Source of the DNA: Allobosea sp039673065
GTDB lineage: Bacteria > Pseudomonadota > Alphaproteobacteria > Rhizobiales > Beijerinckiaceae
Direction of reading: 5' to 3'
NCBI RefSeq assembly: GCF_039673065.1
Contig: NZ_JBDJKW010000001.1
Coordinates: 186,001-250,000 of the forward strand
DNA: 64,000 nucleotides
Below, piece after piece: positions 36,670-44,320 of this stretch (positions within the stretch are counted from its first letter, which is position 1; every line of letters starts with the position of its first letter). The notes below the pieces were generated by a model, which was given only the letters and a program-made list of their open reading frames with translations, was not told where the DNA came from and ran no database searches. Both the position numbers and the translations under genes were made by a program.

Positions 36670-37711
36670 GCCGCGGACGTGGCTCCGGCAGCCGCCGCGC
36701 TGTGCCGCCCGCCTGAACCACCCGGCGCATATGGCCGTAGAACTGCTCGGCACTGGCCTGCCAGCTATGGCGGCGGGCGAGCTCCAGCCCCGCCTCGCGC
36801 GGCAGGCGCAGCGCCGACAGCGCCGCCTGGCGCAGATCCTCGTGCAGCACCGCCGCGCGGCTGCCGGCGAAGACGTCGCTCGGCCCCTGCACCGGGAAGG
36901 CGGCGACCGGCAGGCCGCTCGCCGCCGCTTCCAGCAGCACGATGCCGAAGGTGTCGGTCAGGCTCGGGAAGACGAAGACGTCGGAGGAGGCGTAGATCGC
37001 CGCCAGCTCCGCGCCCTCGCGCGCCCCGAGGAAATGCGCTTCGGGAAAGGCCTGCGCCAGCGCGCCACGCGCCGGCCCGTCACCGACCACGACCTTGCTG
37101 CCCGGCAGGCGCAGCGACAGGAAGGCCTCGAGGTTCTTCTCGACCGCGACGCGGCCGACGCTGAGGAAGATCGGCCGCGGCAGGTCGAGCACGCAGTCGG
37201 GCCGCGGATGGAACAGATCGAGATCGACGCCGCGGCCCCAGCGCAGGATGTGCTCGAAACCATGCGCGCGAAGCTCGGCCTCGACGCTGTCGGTCGAGAC
37301 CATCACGCCGGCCGCCGGCCCGTGGAAATGGCGCAGCAGCCGGTAGCTCCAGCGCTCCGGCACCGGCCAGCGCGCCGAGACATATTGCGGGAAGCGGGTG
37401 TGATAGCTCGTGGTGAAGCTGCGCTTCTGCGACAGGCAGACCGAGCGCGTCAGCCAGCCGATCGGCCCTTCGGTGGCGATGTGGATGTGATCGGGCGCGA
37501 AATCTGCGATCCGCGCGGCGATGCGCCGGCGCGTCGCCAGCGCCAGCCTGATGTCGGGATAGGACGGCAGCCCGATCTGCGCGAAGCCCTCGGGGGTCAG
37601 CATATGCGCGGTCACGCCGAAATCGGGCGCGGCCTGCGCCATGCGCTCCAGAGAGCGCACGACCCCGTTGATCTGCGGACGCCAGGCGTCGGTGGCGATC
37701 AGGACGCGCAT
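36608..37711 (-). CDS. glycosyltransferase family 4 (GT-B)
   Basis: 367 residues from ATG 37711, whose A is the last base of the upstream gene's stop (TGATG). A GTG three bases earlier is also in frame. The N-terminal Rossmann domain begins RVLIATDAWRPQINGVVRS. The GT4 donor-binding motif is in the C-terminal half: VGRVAVEKNLEAFL, then DVFVFPSLTDTFGIVLLEAAASGLPV with the catalytic EX7E pattern. It likely adds a hexose to a lipid acceptor at the inner membrane. Coupling with an LpxH-like hydrolase favours envelope glycolipid work. The acceptor is not identifiable. Confidence 0.87.
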   Translation of the reverse strand: MRVLIATDAWRPQINGVVRSLERMAQAAPDFGVTAHMLTPEGFAQIGLPSYPDIRLALATRRRIAARIADFAPDHIHIATEGPIGWLTRSVCLSQKRSFTTSYHTRFPQYVSARWPVPERWSYRLLRHFHGPAAGVMVSTDSVEAELRAHGFEHILRWGRGVDLDLFHPRPDCVLDLPRPIFLSVGRVAVEKNLEAFLSLRLPGSKVVVGDGPARGALAQAFPEAHFLGAREGAELAAIYASSDVFVFPSLTDTFGIVLLEAAASGLPVAAFPVQGPSDVFAGSRAAVLHEDLRQAALSALRLPREAGLELARRHSWQASAEQFYGHMRRVVQAGGTARRLPEPRPRLTVFATSRGAEGAARERSPA

Positions 37712-38547
37712 CACGCCGCCTCACCGACCGGAACCGCGGCGGCGGGCCGGCGCGCCGGCAGCGGCACGGGCAGCGGCGGCAGCCGGTCCTCCAGCCGATG
37801 CTGCGGCCAGTGGATGATCTCGAAGCGCCCGTCATGGTGCTCGACCACCGCCGTGCAGCTTTCGACCCAGTCGCCGGTGTTGATGTAGGTCAGCCCGTCG
37901 ATCTCGCGCCGGGCCGCGTGGTGGATATGGCCGCAGATCACCCCGTCGGCCTTGTGCCGGCGCGCCTCGTCGGCCAGGCACTGCTCGAACTCGCCGATAT
38001 AGTTGACCGCGTTCTTGACCTTGCGCTTGGCCCAGGCCGAGAGCGACCAGTGCGGCAGCCGCAGCACGCGCCGGACGCGGTTGATGCCATGGTTCAGCAC
38101 CAGGGCTGCGGTGTAGGCCCAGTCGCCGAGCAGGGCGAGCCATCTGGCGTTGCGCACCACCAGGTCGAACAGGTCGCCATGGATGACCAGCATGCGCTTG
38201 CCGTCTGCGGTCTCGTGCACGATGTCGTCGACCAGCGTGATGCCGCCGAACTGCAGGCCGGTATAGTCGCGGAGGAAGTCGTCGTGGTTGCCGGTGACGT
38301 AGATCAGCGTCGAGCCCTTGCGGACCTTGCGCAGCAGCTTCTGCACCACGTCGTTATGCGCCTGCGGGAAATACCAGCCGCTCTTCAGCCGCCAGCCGTC
38401 GATGATGTCGCCGACCAGATAGATCTTCGGCGCGTCGTAGGCGCGCAGGAAGGCCAGCACCAGGTCGGCCTGCGCGCCGCGCGTGCCCAGATGCAGGTCC
38501 GAGATGAAGATGCTGCGAACCTGCTTCGCGTCGTCCTCGTCGCCCAT
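37711..38547 (-). CDS. calcineurin-like phosphoesterase, UDP-2,3-diacylglucosamine diphosphatase (LpxH) type
   Basis: 278 residues from ATG 38547. Metal-binding motifs are SDLHLG (about 16-21), GDIIDGW, GNHDDFLRDY, a His in VIHGDLFD and GHIHHA. The family converts UDP-diacylglucosamine to lipid X in lipid A synthesis, or acts as a related envelope phosphoesterase. The C-terminal tail (about 255-278) is Pro/Ala-rich. It is translationally coupled to the glycosyltransferase. Alphaproteobacteria often use LpxI instead, so the lpxH role is not certain. Confidence 0.82.
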   Translation of the reverse strand: MGDEDDAKQVRSIFISDLHLGTRGAQADLVLAFLRAYDAPKIYLVGDIIDGWRLKSGWYFPQAHNDVVQKLLRKVRKGSTLIYVTGNHDDFLRDYTGLQFGGITLVDDIVHETADGKRMLVIHGDLFDLVVRNARWLALLGDWAYTAALVLNHGINRVRRVLRLPHWSLSAWAKRKVKNAVNYIGEFEQCLADEARRHKADGVICGHIHHAARREIDGLTYINTGDWVESCTAVVEHHDGRFEIIHWPQHRLEDRLPPLPVPLPARRPAAAVPVGEAA

Positions 38548-38673
38548 GCCTGCAGCCTCGTGCCGTTGCGATGGTGCGGCGTGTCTCCGATTTGCATTGC
38601 GCTTTGATGACGCGGCGGCCAAACCATGCACTGCCTCTGGCAGCTTCGACGACACGTCCGGGAGAGAACGAAC

Positions 38674-39453
38674 ATGGATCTTGGTATCGCAGGCCGCACG
38701 GCCATCGTCTGCGCCTCCAGCAAGGGGCTCGGCCGCGCCTGTGCACAGGCCCTCGCCGAAGCGGGCTGCACCGTCGTCGTCAACGGACGCGACGCGCAGA
38801 CGCTCGAAGCCACCGCGAGCGAGATCCGCGCCAGCACCGGGGCGACCGTCGTCGCTGTCGTCGCCGACGTCTCGACCCGCGCCGGCCAGGACGCCCTGCT
38901 CGCCGCCGCCCCGAACCCCGACATCCTGGTCAACAACAATGGCGGCCCGCCGCCCAAGCCCTTCCGCGAGGTCTCGCGCGAGGGCCTGCTGGAAGGCGTC
39001 TCGCAGAACCTCGCCACGCCGCTCGAGCTGGTCCAGCGCGTGGTCGACGGCATGATCGCGCGCCGCTTCGGCCGCATCGTCAACATCACCTCGGCGAGCG
39101 TGCTCACCCCGCTGACCGGGCTCGACGTCTCCTCGGCTGCACGCGCCGGCCTGACCGCCTTCCTCGCCGGCGTCGCCCGCGAGGTCGCGCACGCCAATGT
39201 CACCATCAACAACATCCTGCCCGGCGTCTTCGCGACCGACCGGCTGACCAGCTCGACAAAGCGGGTCGCGGCGATGAAGAACATCTCCGAGGAGGAGGTG
39301 ATGAAGCAGCGCATGGCCGAGATCCCGGTCGGCCGCTTCGGCCAGCCCGACGAGTTCGGCAAGCTCTGCGCCTTCCTGTCGAGCGAGCACGCCGGCTACA
39401 TCACCGGCCAGAACTTCCTGATGGACGGCGGCTCCTTCCGCGCCAACTTCTGA
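38674..39453 (+). CDS. short-chain dehydrogenase/reductase, FabG-like
   Basis: 259 residues from ATG 38674, with GGAGAG about 8 bases upstream. The cofactor motif is CASSKGLGRA (about 14-23), in place of the usual TGxxxGxG. NNNGGPPPKPF replaces NNAG. The catalytic Ser is in ITSASVLTPL. The usual Tyr-X3-Lys appears as SSAARAGLTAF, with Ala where Tyr is expected. That substitution may mean altered chemistry or a member of the atypical SDR group. The C-terminus is HAGYITGQNFLMDGGSFRANF. Its substrate is unknown. Confidence 0.8.
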   Translation: MDLGIAGRTAIVCASSKGLGRACAQALAEAGCTVVVNGRDAQTLEATASEIRASTGATVVAVVADVSTRAGQDALLAAAPNPDILVNNNGGPPPKPFREVSREGLLEGVSQNLATPLELVQRVVDGMIARRFGRIVNITSASVLTPLTGLDVSSAARAGLTAFLAGVAREVAHANVTINNILPGVFATDRLTSSTKRVAAMKNISEEEVMKQRMAEIPVGRFGQPDEFGKLCAFLSSEHAGYITGQNFLMDGGSFRANF

Positions 39454-39538
39454 TCGCAATGGTTTGGCCCGCCGTCCCGCCTGCCGCCGGTCGGCCCTGC
39501 GCCACCGCCCCTTGGTCGGGGTGCCGCGAATGGGGTAA

Positions 39539-40516
39539 GTGGGAGGAGTCTTCTATAAGACGCCCGTCCCCGCGCAGGCCCCCTCCTTGTCTCCTCTCCT
39601 CGGCATCGGCCTCAAGCTGCTCTCGGCCTTGTCCTTCACGCTGATGTCGGCGGGGATCAAATCGCTCGCGGGCAGCTATCCGATCGGCGAGATCGTCTTC
39701 TTCCGCTCCTTCTTCGCGCTGCTGCCGCTGATCGTCTGGCTGGCCTGGCGCAGCGAGTTTCCCGAGGCGCTGCGGACCAACAATCTGCGCGGCCACATGA
39801 AGCGCGGCGTCATCGGCTCCACCGGCATGTTCCTCGGCTTCGCGGCGCTGATGCTGCTGCCGCTGACGGACGCGGTCGCGATCGGCTATGCGGCGCCGCT
39901 GATCCTGGTGGTGCTGGCCGCGCTCATTTTGAAGGAGCGGGTGCGCATCTATCGCTGGACCGCCGTCTGCGTCGGCTTCATCGGCGTGCTGCTGATGCTG
40001 TCGCCGCATTTCCGTGGTGACGCGCTGGCGCAGGGCTTCTCCAGCGGTCCGGCCTTCGGCGCGATGCTGGCGCTGGGCGGGGCTTTCTGCTCGGCCTTCG
40101 CCTCGGTTGAGGTGCGTATGCTGACGCGCACCGAGAAGACCGGCGCCATCGTCTTCTACTTCATGTCGCTGACCTCGCTGCTCGGCCTGCTCACCATCGT
40201 CATGGGCTGGGTGATGCCCGACCCGCGCGACTTCCTCATGCTCGTCACCATCGGCGTCCTCGGCGGGCTGGGCCAGATCCTGCTGGTCCAGGCCTATCGC
40301 TATGGCGACGCCTCGCTGGTCGCGCCCTTCGAGTATTCCACCATGATCTGGGCGACGGCGCTCGGCTGGTTCGTCTTCGGCGAATGGCCGGTGGTCGCCG
40401 TCCTCATCGGCTCCGCCATAGTCGTCGCCTCCGGCATCTACGTGATCTGGCGCGAGAAGCAGCTTGGCCTACTCAAGCGCGAAACGCGCGAGGTCGCGCC
40501 CTCCCGCCCGACCTGA
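39539..40516 (+). CDS. DMT superfamily permease (EamA domains)
   Basis: About 325 residues if started at GTG 39539. A TTG at 39587 is an alternative, and GGGAGGAG lies at 39541-39548. Ten membrane segments form two EamA repeats, including LSFTLMSAGIKSLAG, GFAALMLLPLTDAVAIGYAAPL and a second FEYSTMIWATALGWFVFGEWP. Such carriers export metabolites, amino acids or drugs. The XRE-cupin gene follows 106 bp later and may control it. Confidence 0.85.
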   Translation: MGGVFYKTPVPAQAPSLSPLLGIGLKLLSALSFTLMSAGIKSLAGSYPIGEIVFFRSFFALLPLIVWLAWRSEFPEALRTNNLRGHMKRGVIGSTGMFLGFAALMLLPLTDAVAIGYAAPLILVVLAALILKERVRIYRWTAVCVGFIGVLLMLSPHFRGDALAQGFSSGPAFGAMLALGGAFCSAFASVEVRMLTRTEKTGAIVFYFMSLTSLLGLLTIVMGWVMPDPRDFLMLVTIGVLGGLGQILLVQAYRYGDASLVAPFEYSTMIWATALGWFVFGEWPVVAVLIGSAIVVASGIYVIWREKQLGLLKRETREVAPSRPT

Positions 40517-40571
40517 CGCGACGGGTTGCTTGCCGCCCGGTCCGATCCGGGGCAAAGTCCTTTTGGACAAA

Positions 40572-40581
40572 CGAACGTTCG
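40572..40581. promoter_or_regulatory. candidate operator palindrome upstream of XRE-cupin gene
   Basis: CGAACGTTCG is a perfect 10-bp palindrome, flanked by AAA and CTTT. It is 41 bp before the regulator's start codon and in the DMT-regulator gap. Its position suits autoregulation. Unproven. Confidence 0.35.
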
Positions 40582-40622
40582 CTTTCCCAAACGGGACGGC
40601 CGTAGGGACAGATCAGGACGCA

Positions 40623-41243
40623 ATGGGTATCGAGACCAAGGAACGCGGCGGGCGAGAGATCGAATCCGGTGCCCAGGTGATTTCCGGCCAGCTCGGCAAG
40701 ACGATCCAGCGCCTGCGCAAGGCCTATAATCTCTCGCTCTCGGAGCTGGCCGAGCAGTCCGGCGTCGCCAAGTCGATCATCAGCCAGATCGAGCGCAACG
40801 AGACCAATCCGACGCTCGCCACGATCTGGCGGCTGTCGCAGGCGCTCGACGTCTCGATCGAGCGCGTCCTTTCCTCCAACGAGGAAGAGGCCTTCATCGA
40901 GAAGATTCCGCGGCCGGACACCCCGATCCTGGTCTCTGAGGACGGTAAGCTCAAGCTCGCCATCATTGGCTGGATCAAGACGGTCGAATGGCTGCAATGG
41001 TACGAGGTCAGCGCCGAACCCGGCGGCGAGCTTGATTCCGAAGGCCATCAGCGCGGCTCGATCGAATCGCTCTCGGTCACCTCGGGCGAGTTCGAGGTCG
41101 ACGTCGCCGGTACGGTGCAGCGGGCCAAGGCCGGCGAGACGCTGCGCTATCGCTGCGACCGCCAGCATGTCGTGCGCTGCGTCGGCACCCAGCCCGGCAC
41201 CGCCTTGATGGTCTGCATCCTCAAAGCGGCGGTGATGGACTGA
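40623..41243 (+). CDS. XRE-family regulator with C-terminal cupin domain
   Basis: 206 residues from ATG 40623. The helix-turn-helix lies at about 26-80 (LRKAYNLSLSELAEQSGVAKSIISQIER, then NPTLATIWRLSQAL). The cupin domain at about 110-200 binds a small effector (SLSVTSGEFEVDV, AGETLRYRCDRQHVVRC). The family typically represses or activates a nearby transport or catabolic gene. The DMT permease immediately upstream on the same strand is the most likely target. Confidence 0.88.
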   Translation: MGIETKERGGREIESGAQVISGQLGKTIQRLRKAYNLSLSELAEQSGVAKSIISQIERNETNPTLATIWRLSQALDVSIERVLSSNEEEAFIEKIPRPDTPILVSEDGKLKLAIIGWIKTVEWLQWYEVSAEPGGELDSEGHQRGSIESLSVTSGEFEVDVAGTVQRAKAGETLRYRCDRQHVVRCVGTQPGTALMVCILKAAVMD

Positions 41244-41387
41244 CGCCGCGAGGTTGCCGACGATCACCGCGCGCCCGCTAAAATAACAGTCTCATCATTG
41301 ACGGCTTCGAAACGGGCCGGGCCTTAAGGCTGCATCGGCTTGCGCGCATCTGCATGGGCCCTCGACCACCGATCCGCCGGCCCGATC

Positions 41388-42710
41388 ATGCACCGCGCCC
41401 GTTCCAAGACCGATGACGGGAAGCACTTCCTGCTTCTCTGCAAGATATCCGCCCTCATCGGCCTCGCCATCGGCCTCACCTGGGCCGCGCTCTTCGCCGC
41501 GACCCAGCATTGGCACCAGGCGGCGAGCCTGGCGCTGCTGGGCCTCTCGGTCGTGCCGTGCTGGCTCATCGCGCGGCGTGGCCATTTCTCGCTCGGCCTG
41601 CAGCTGACGCAACTCGCCTGCATGATCTTCGTGATCGCGTTCTCGCTCGTCTTCGACACGCCGACCGAGACGGTCCCGCGCACGACGCACCTGTTTCTCC
41701 TCGTCATCGCGCTCGTCGGCTACATGAACCTCCAGCGCGGGCCGTCCCTGTCTCAATGCGCGCTGATCGCTGTCTGCATGGCCGCTTTCGTCGTCCTGGC
41801 GGCGACCACGCCGATCTACCCCTTCCCCGAGCCGGTCCAGGACGAGCTGCACGCGGCCAGGGCCTGGGTCAACGCGCTGCTCGTAGCATCCCTGCTCTGC
41901 GGCGGCATCCTCGCGATGAGCGCCGAGTTCACCAAGACACAGGCCTCGCGCGAACTGGGCGCAGCGCTGTGGGGCGACCAGTTCGCGCTGTTCTATCAGC
42001 CGCAGGTCGACGCGCAGGGTAGGCTCGTCGGCGCCGAGGCGCTGCTGCGCTGGAATCATCCGAAGCGCGGCCAAATCCCGCCGGCCGAATTCATTCCGAT
42101 GGCCGAGGCCAGTGGCTTCATGCCCCGTCTCGGCAACTGGGTGATGCAGGAGGCCTGCCGCACGCTCTCGGCCTGGCGCGACAAGCCGGAGATGCGCGAG
42201 GTGGTGCTGGCCATCAACGTCTCCGCCGCGCAGTTCCTGATGCCGGATTTCGCCGACCAGGTCCGGGCGACCGTGCGCAATTACGGCGTCCGCCCCGCCA
42301 TGCTGAAGCTGGAATTGACCGAAAGCGTCTTCGTCGCGGACATCGACGCCGTCATCCGCAAGATGAAGGCGCTGAGCGAGGCCGGCTTCGCGATCGCGCT
42401 GGACGATTTCGGCACCGGCTACTCCTCGCTGAGCTATCTACGGCAATTGCCGCTGGCACAGCTCAAGATCGACCGCAGCTTCGTGCGCGGCATCACCGAC
42501 AATCCGCGCGTCGCGGCCGTGACGCGCAACATCGTGCAGATGGGCCAGGACCTCGATCTCGAAATCCTGGCCGAGGGCATCGAGACGCCGGAACAGCTCG
42601 CGATGATGCAGGCCTATGGCTGCGCGACCTTCCAGGGCTTTCTGTTCTCCAGGCCCCTGCCGCTCGAAGCCTTCGAGGGGTTCGCGCGGCAGAGCCGGCA
42701 GGAGGCCTGA
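41388..42710 (+). CDS. membrane-anchored EAL-domain c-di-GMP phosphodiesterase
   Basis: 440 residues from ATG 41388, with an in-frame TTG at 41340. About five membrane helices lie in residues 10-185. An EAL domain follows at about 190-435 with no GGDEF. Catalytic motifs are intact: EALLRWNHP (EAL as EAL-LR), INVSAAQF, ELTES, DDFGTGYSSL, KIDRSF, AEGIET and QGFLFSRP. It should hydrolyse c-di-GMP to pGpG, favouring motility over attachment. It is a stand-alone gene. The membrane part is a possible ligand sensor of unknown specificity. Confidence 0.9.
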   Translation: MHRARSKTDDGKHFLLLCKISALIGLAIGLTWAALFAATQHWHQAASLALLGLSVVPCWLIARRGHFSLGLQLTQLACMIFVIAFSLVFDTPTETVPRTTHLFLLVIALVGYMNLQRGPSLSQCALIAVCMAAFVVLAATTPIYPFPEPVQDELHAARAWVNALLVASLLCGGILAMSAEFTKTQASRELGAALWGDQFALFYQPQVDAQGRLVGAEALLRWNHPKRGQIPPAEFIPMAEASGFMPRLGNWVMQEACRTLSAWRDKPEMREVVLAINVSAAQFLMPDFADQVRATVRNYGVRPAMLKLELTESVFVADIDAVIRKMKALSEAGFAIALDDFGTGYSSLSYLRQLPLAQLKIDRSFVRGITDNPRVAAVTRNIVQMGQDLDLEILAEGIETPEQLAMMQAYGCATFQGFLFSRPLPLEAFEGFARQSRQEA

Positions 42711-42738
42711 TCGCGGGTTGCGTCACGCGCCGGCGGCC

Positions 42739-43671
42739 TCAGCCCGGATTGGCCTGCGGCCTCGCCGGGCCCTGCACCGCCGGCAGCGACTTGAGATACT
42801 CGGCCATCGCCAGCCGGTCGGCATCGGACAGCTGCGCGGTGTTGCGGATCACCACCGCCATCGATCCGCCGACGCTGTCGAAGGACGGGGTGAAGCCGCT
42901 CTTGAGCAGCTCGGCGATCTCCTCGACCGACCATTTGCCCAGCCCGCTCTCATGCTGCGTGATGTTCGGCACCCAGCCCTTGCCCTCGGGATCGGGGCCG
43001 CCGGCCAGGCGGGTCGCCGGCACGATCGCGCCCAGGCTGTTGCGGGCCGAGTGGCATTCGGCGCAATGCCCGGGGCCGTTGACCAGATAGGCGCCGCGAT
43101 TCCAGCTCTCGCTCTTCGCCGGATCCGGCCGGAAGGGCGAGCCGTCGAAGAACATCAGCTTCCAGCCGCCGACGATGCGCCGGATGTCGAAGGGAAAGGC
43201 CAGCTCGTGCGCCGGCGCCCTGCCCTCCACCGCCGGCAGCGTACGCATATAGGCCAGCAGGTCGTTCAGCGCCTGCGGCGGCATCAGCCGGTAGGAGGTG
43301 TAGGGGAAGGACGGGTAGTAGTGATGGCCGCCGGGCGAGACGCCTGCGGCCATCGCCCGGATGAAGTCCGCCGTGCCCCAGTTGCCGATGCCGTCGCGCG
43401 TATGCGGCGAGATGTTGGGCACGTGGAACTTGCCGAAGGGCGAGTCCAGCACCAGCCCGCCGCCGAGGCGGGTCTTGTCGTCCTGCCCCGGCGTCGCATG
43501 GCAGGAGGCGCAGCCTCCGGCGGCGAACAGCACGCGGCCGTTCTCCAGGTTCGGCGGCGGCAGGGTGCCGATCTCCGGGCCGGGCGAGACCACGCGCGGA
43601 TCGGTCAGGACGAAGAAGCCGGCCAGCCCCAGCGCGATGAACAGCAGCAGCGTGATCAGCAGGCGGCGCAT
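42739..43671 (-). CDS. diheme cytochrome c
   Basis: 310 residues from ATG 43671. A single N-terminal membrane anchor or signal is present (LLITLLLFIALGLAGFF). Two heme-attachment motifs are CASCH (54-58) and CAECH (203-207). Each is followed by the usual C-terminal Met-bearing segments. Such proteins are the cytochrome c subunits of membrane-bound alcohol or aldehyde dehydrogenases and pass electrons to the respiratory chain. It is the third gene after the molybdenum subunit and cytochrome c', with 83 bp from the latter. Confidence 0.87.
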   Translation of the reverse strand: MRRLLITLLLFIALGLAGFFVLTDPRVVSPGPEIGTLPPPNLENGRVLFAAGGCASCHATPGQDDKTRLGGGLVLDSPFGKFHVPNISPHTRDGIGNWGTADFIRAMAAGVSPGGHHYYPSFPYTSYRLMPPQALNDLLAYMRTLPAVEGRAPAHELAFPFDIRRIVGGWKLMFFDGSPFRPDPAKSESWNRGAYLVNGPGHCAECHSARNSLGAIVPATRLAGGPDPEGKGWVPNITQHESGLGKWSVEEIAELLKSGFTPSFDSVGGSMAVVIRNTAQLSDADRLAMAEYLKSLPAVQGPARPQANPG

Positions 43672-43754
43672 CCCGTCCCCGTCTTCAGTCGGTCTTCGTC
43701 GTCTACGCACCCGGCGCGGTCCGGTTCACCCGCCCGCGCCGGGGCTCGTTCGTC

Positions 43755-44186
43755 TCAGCGCTTGATCCGATAGGTCTCGTGGCAGCTGCTGCAATTCTTG
43801 GTCGCCTCGCCGAAAGCGGTGCGGAAGGAGGCGAGGTCGGTCACAGCCGCGCCCTTGGCCGCGGCCTCGCCGAGGCGGGCGAACGCCGCCTGGAAGCCGG
43901 CCTTGTCTTCCCAGATCTTCGGGGAGGCAGTGGTCTCGCCGCCCATCTTCGCGGTCTCCGGATAGAACTCCGGCATCGCCTTGGCGGCGTCGGCATAGAC
44001 CTTGAAGATCGCCTGCGCCTTGGCCGCGTCGAAGGGCGTCTGCTCCTTGGCGATGGCCGCGCCATCGCGGGTCGCAGCACCGACGGCCTTCATGGCGTCG
44101 CGCCGGGCCGCGATCGGGTCGGCCTGCGCGAGAACGGCGGTCATTCCGACGGCCAGGCCGGCTGCAACGAGGACGGTGCGGATCAT
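43755..44186 (-). CDS. cytochrome c' (class II)
   Basis: 143 residues from ATG 44186. The signal peptide ends near ALAQA (about 21). The body is a four-helix bundle, and the heme motif CSSCH is at the C-terminal end (about 132-136), the class II arrangement. Such cytochromes sit in the periplasm. They bind NO or serve as electron carriers. It lies between the molybdenum hydroxylase subunit and the diheme cytochrome on the same strand. Confidence 0.88.
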   Translation of the reverse strand: MIRTVLVAAGLAVGMTAVLAQADPIAARRDAMKAVGAATRDGAAIAKEQTPFDAAKAQAIFKVYADAAKAMPEFYPETAKMGGETTASPKIWEDKAGFQAAFARLGEAAAKGAAVTDLASFRTAFGEATKNCSSCHETYRIKR

Positions 44187-44320
44187 GCGTCGATATCCCT
44201 TACACAGGCCGAGGCCGGAATCGGCCCCGTTTGGAATATCTCCAATCAAGCCGATGACGATGACGGCTCCAAGTCGCATTCGCGTGAGCGGCGGGCGCCC
44301 CTTGCGGGACGCCGCAACGC

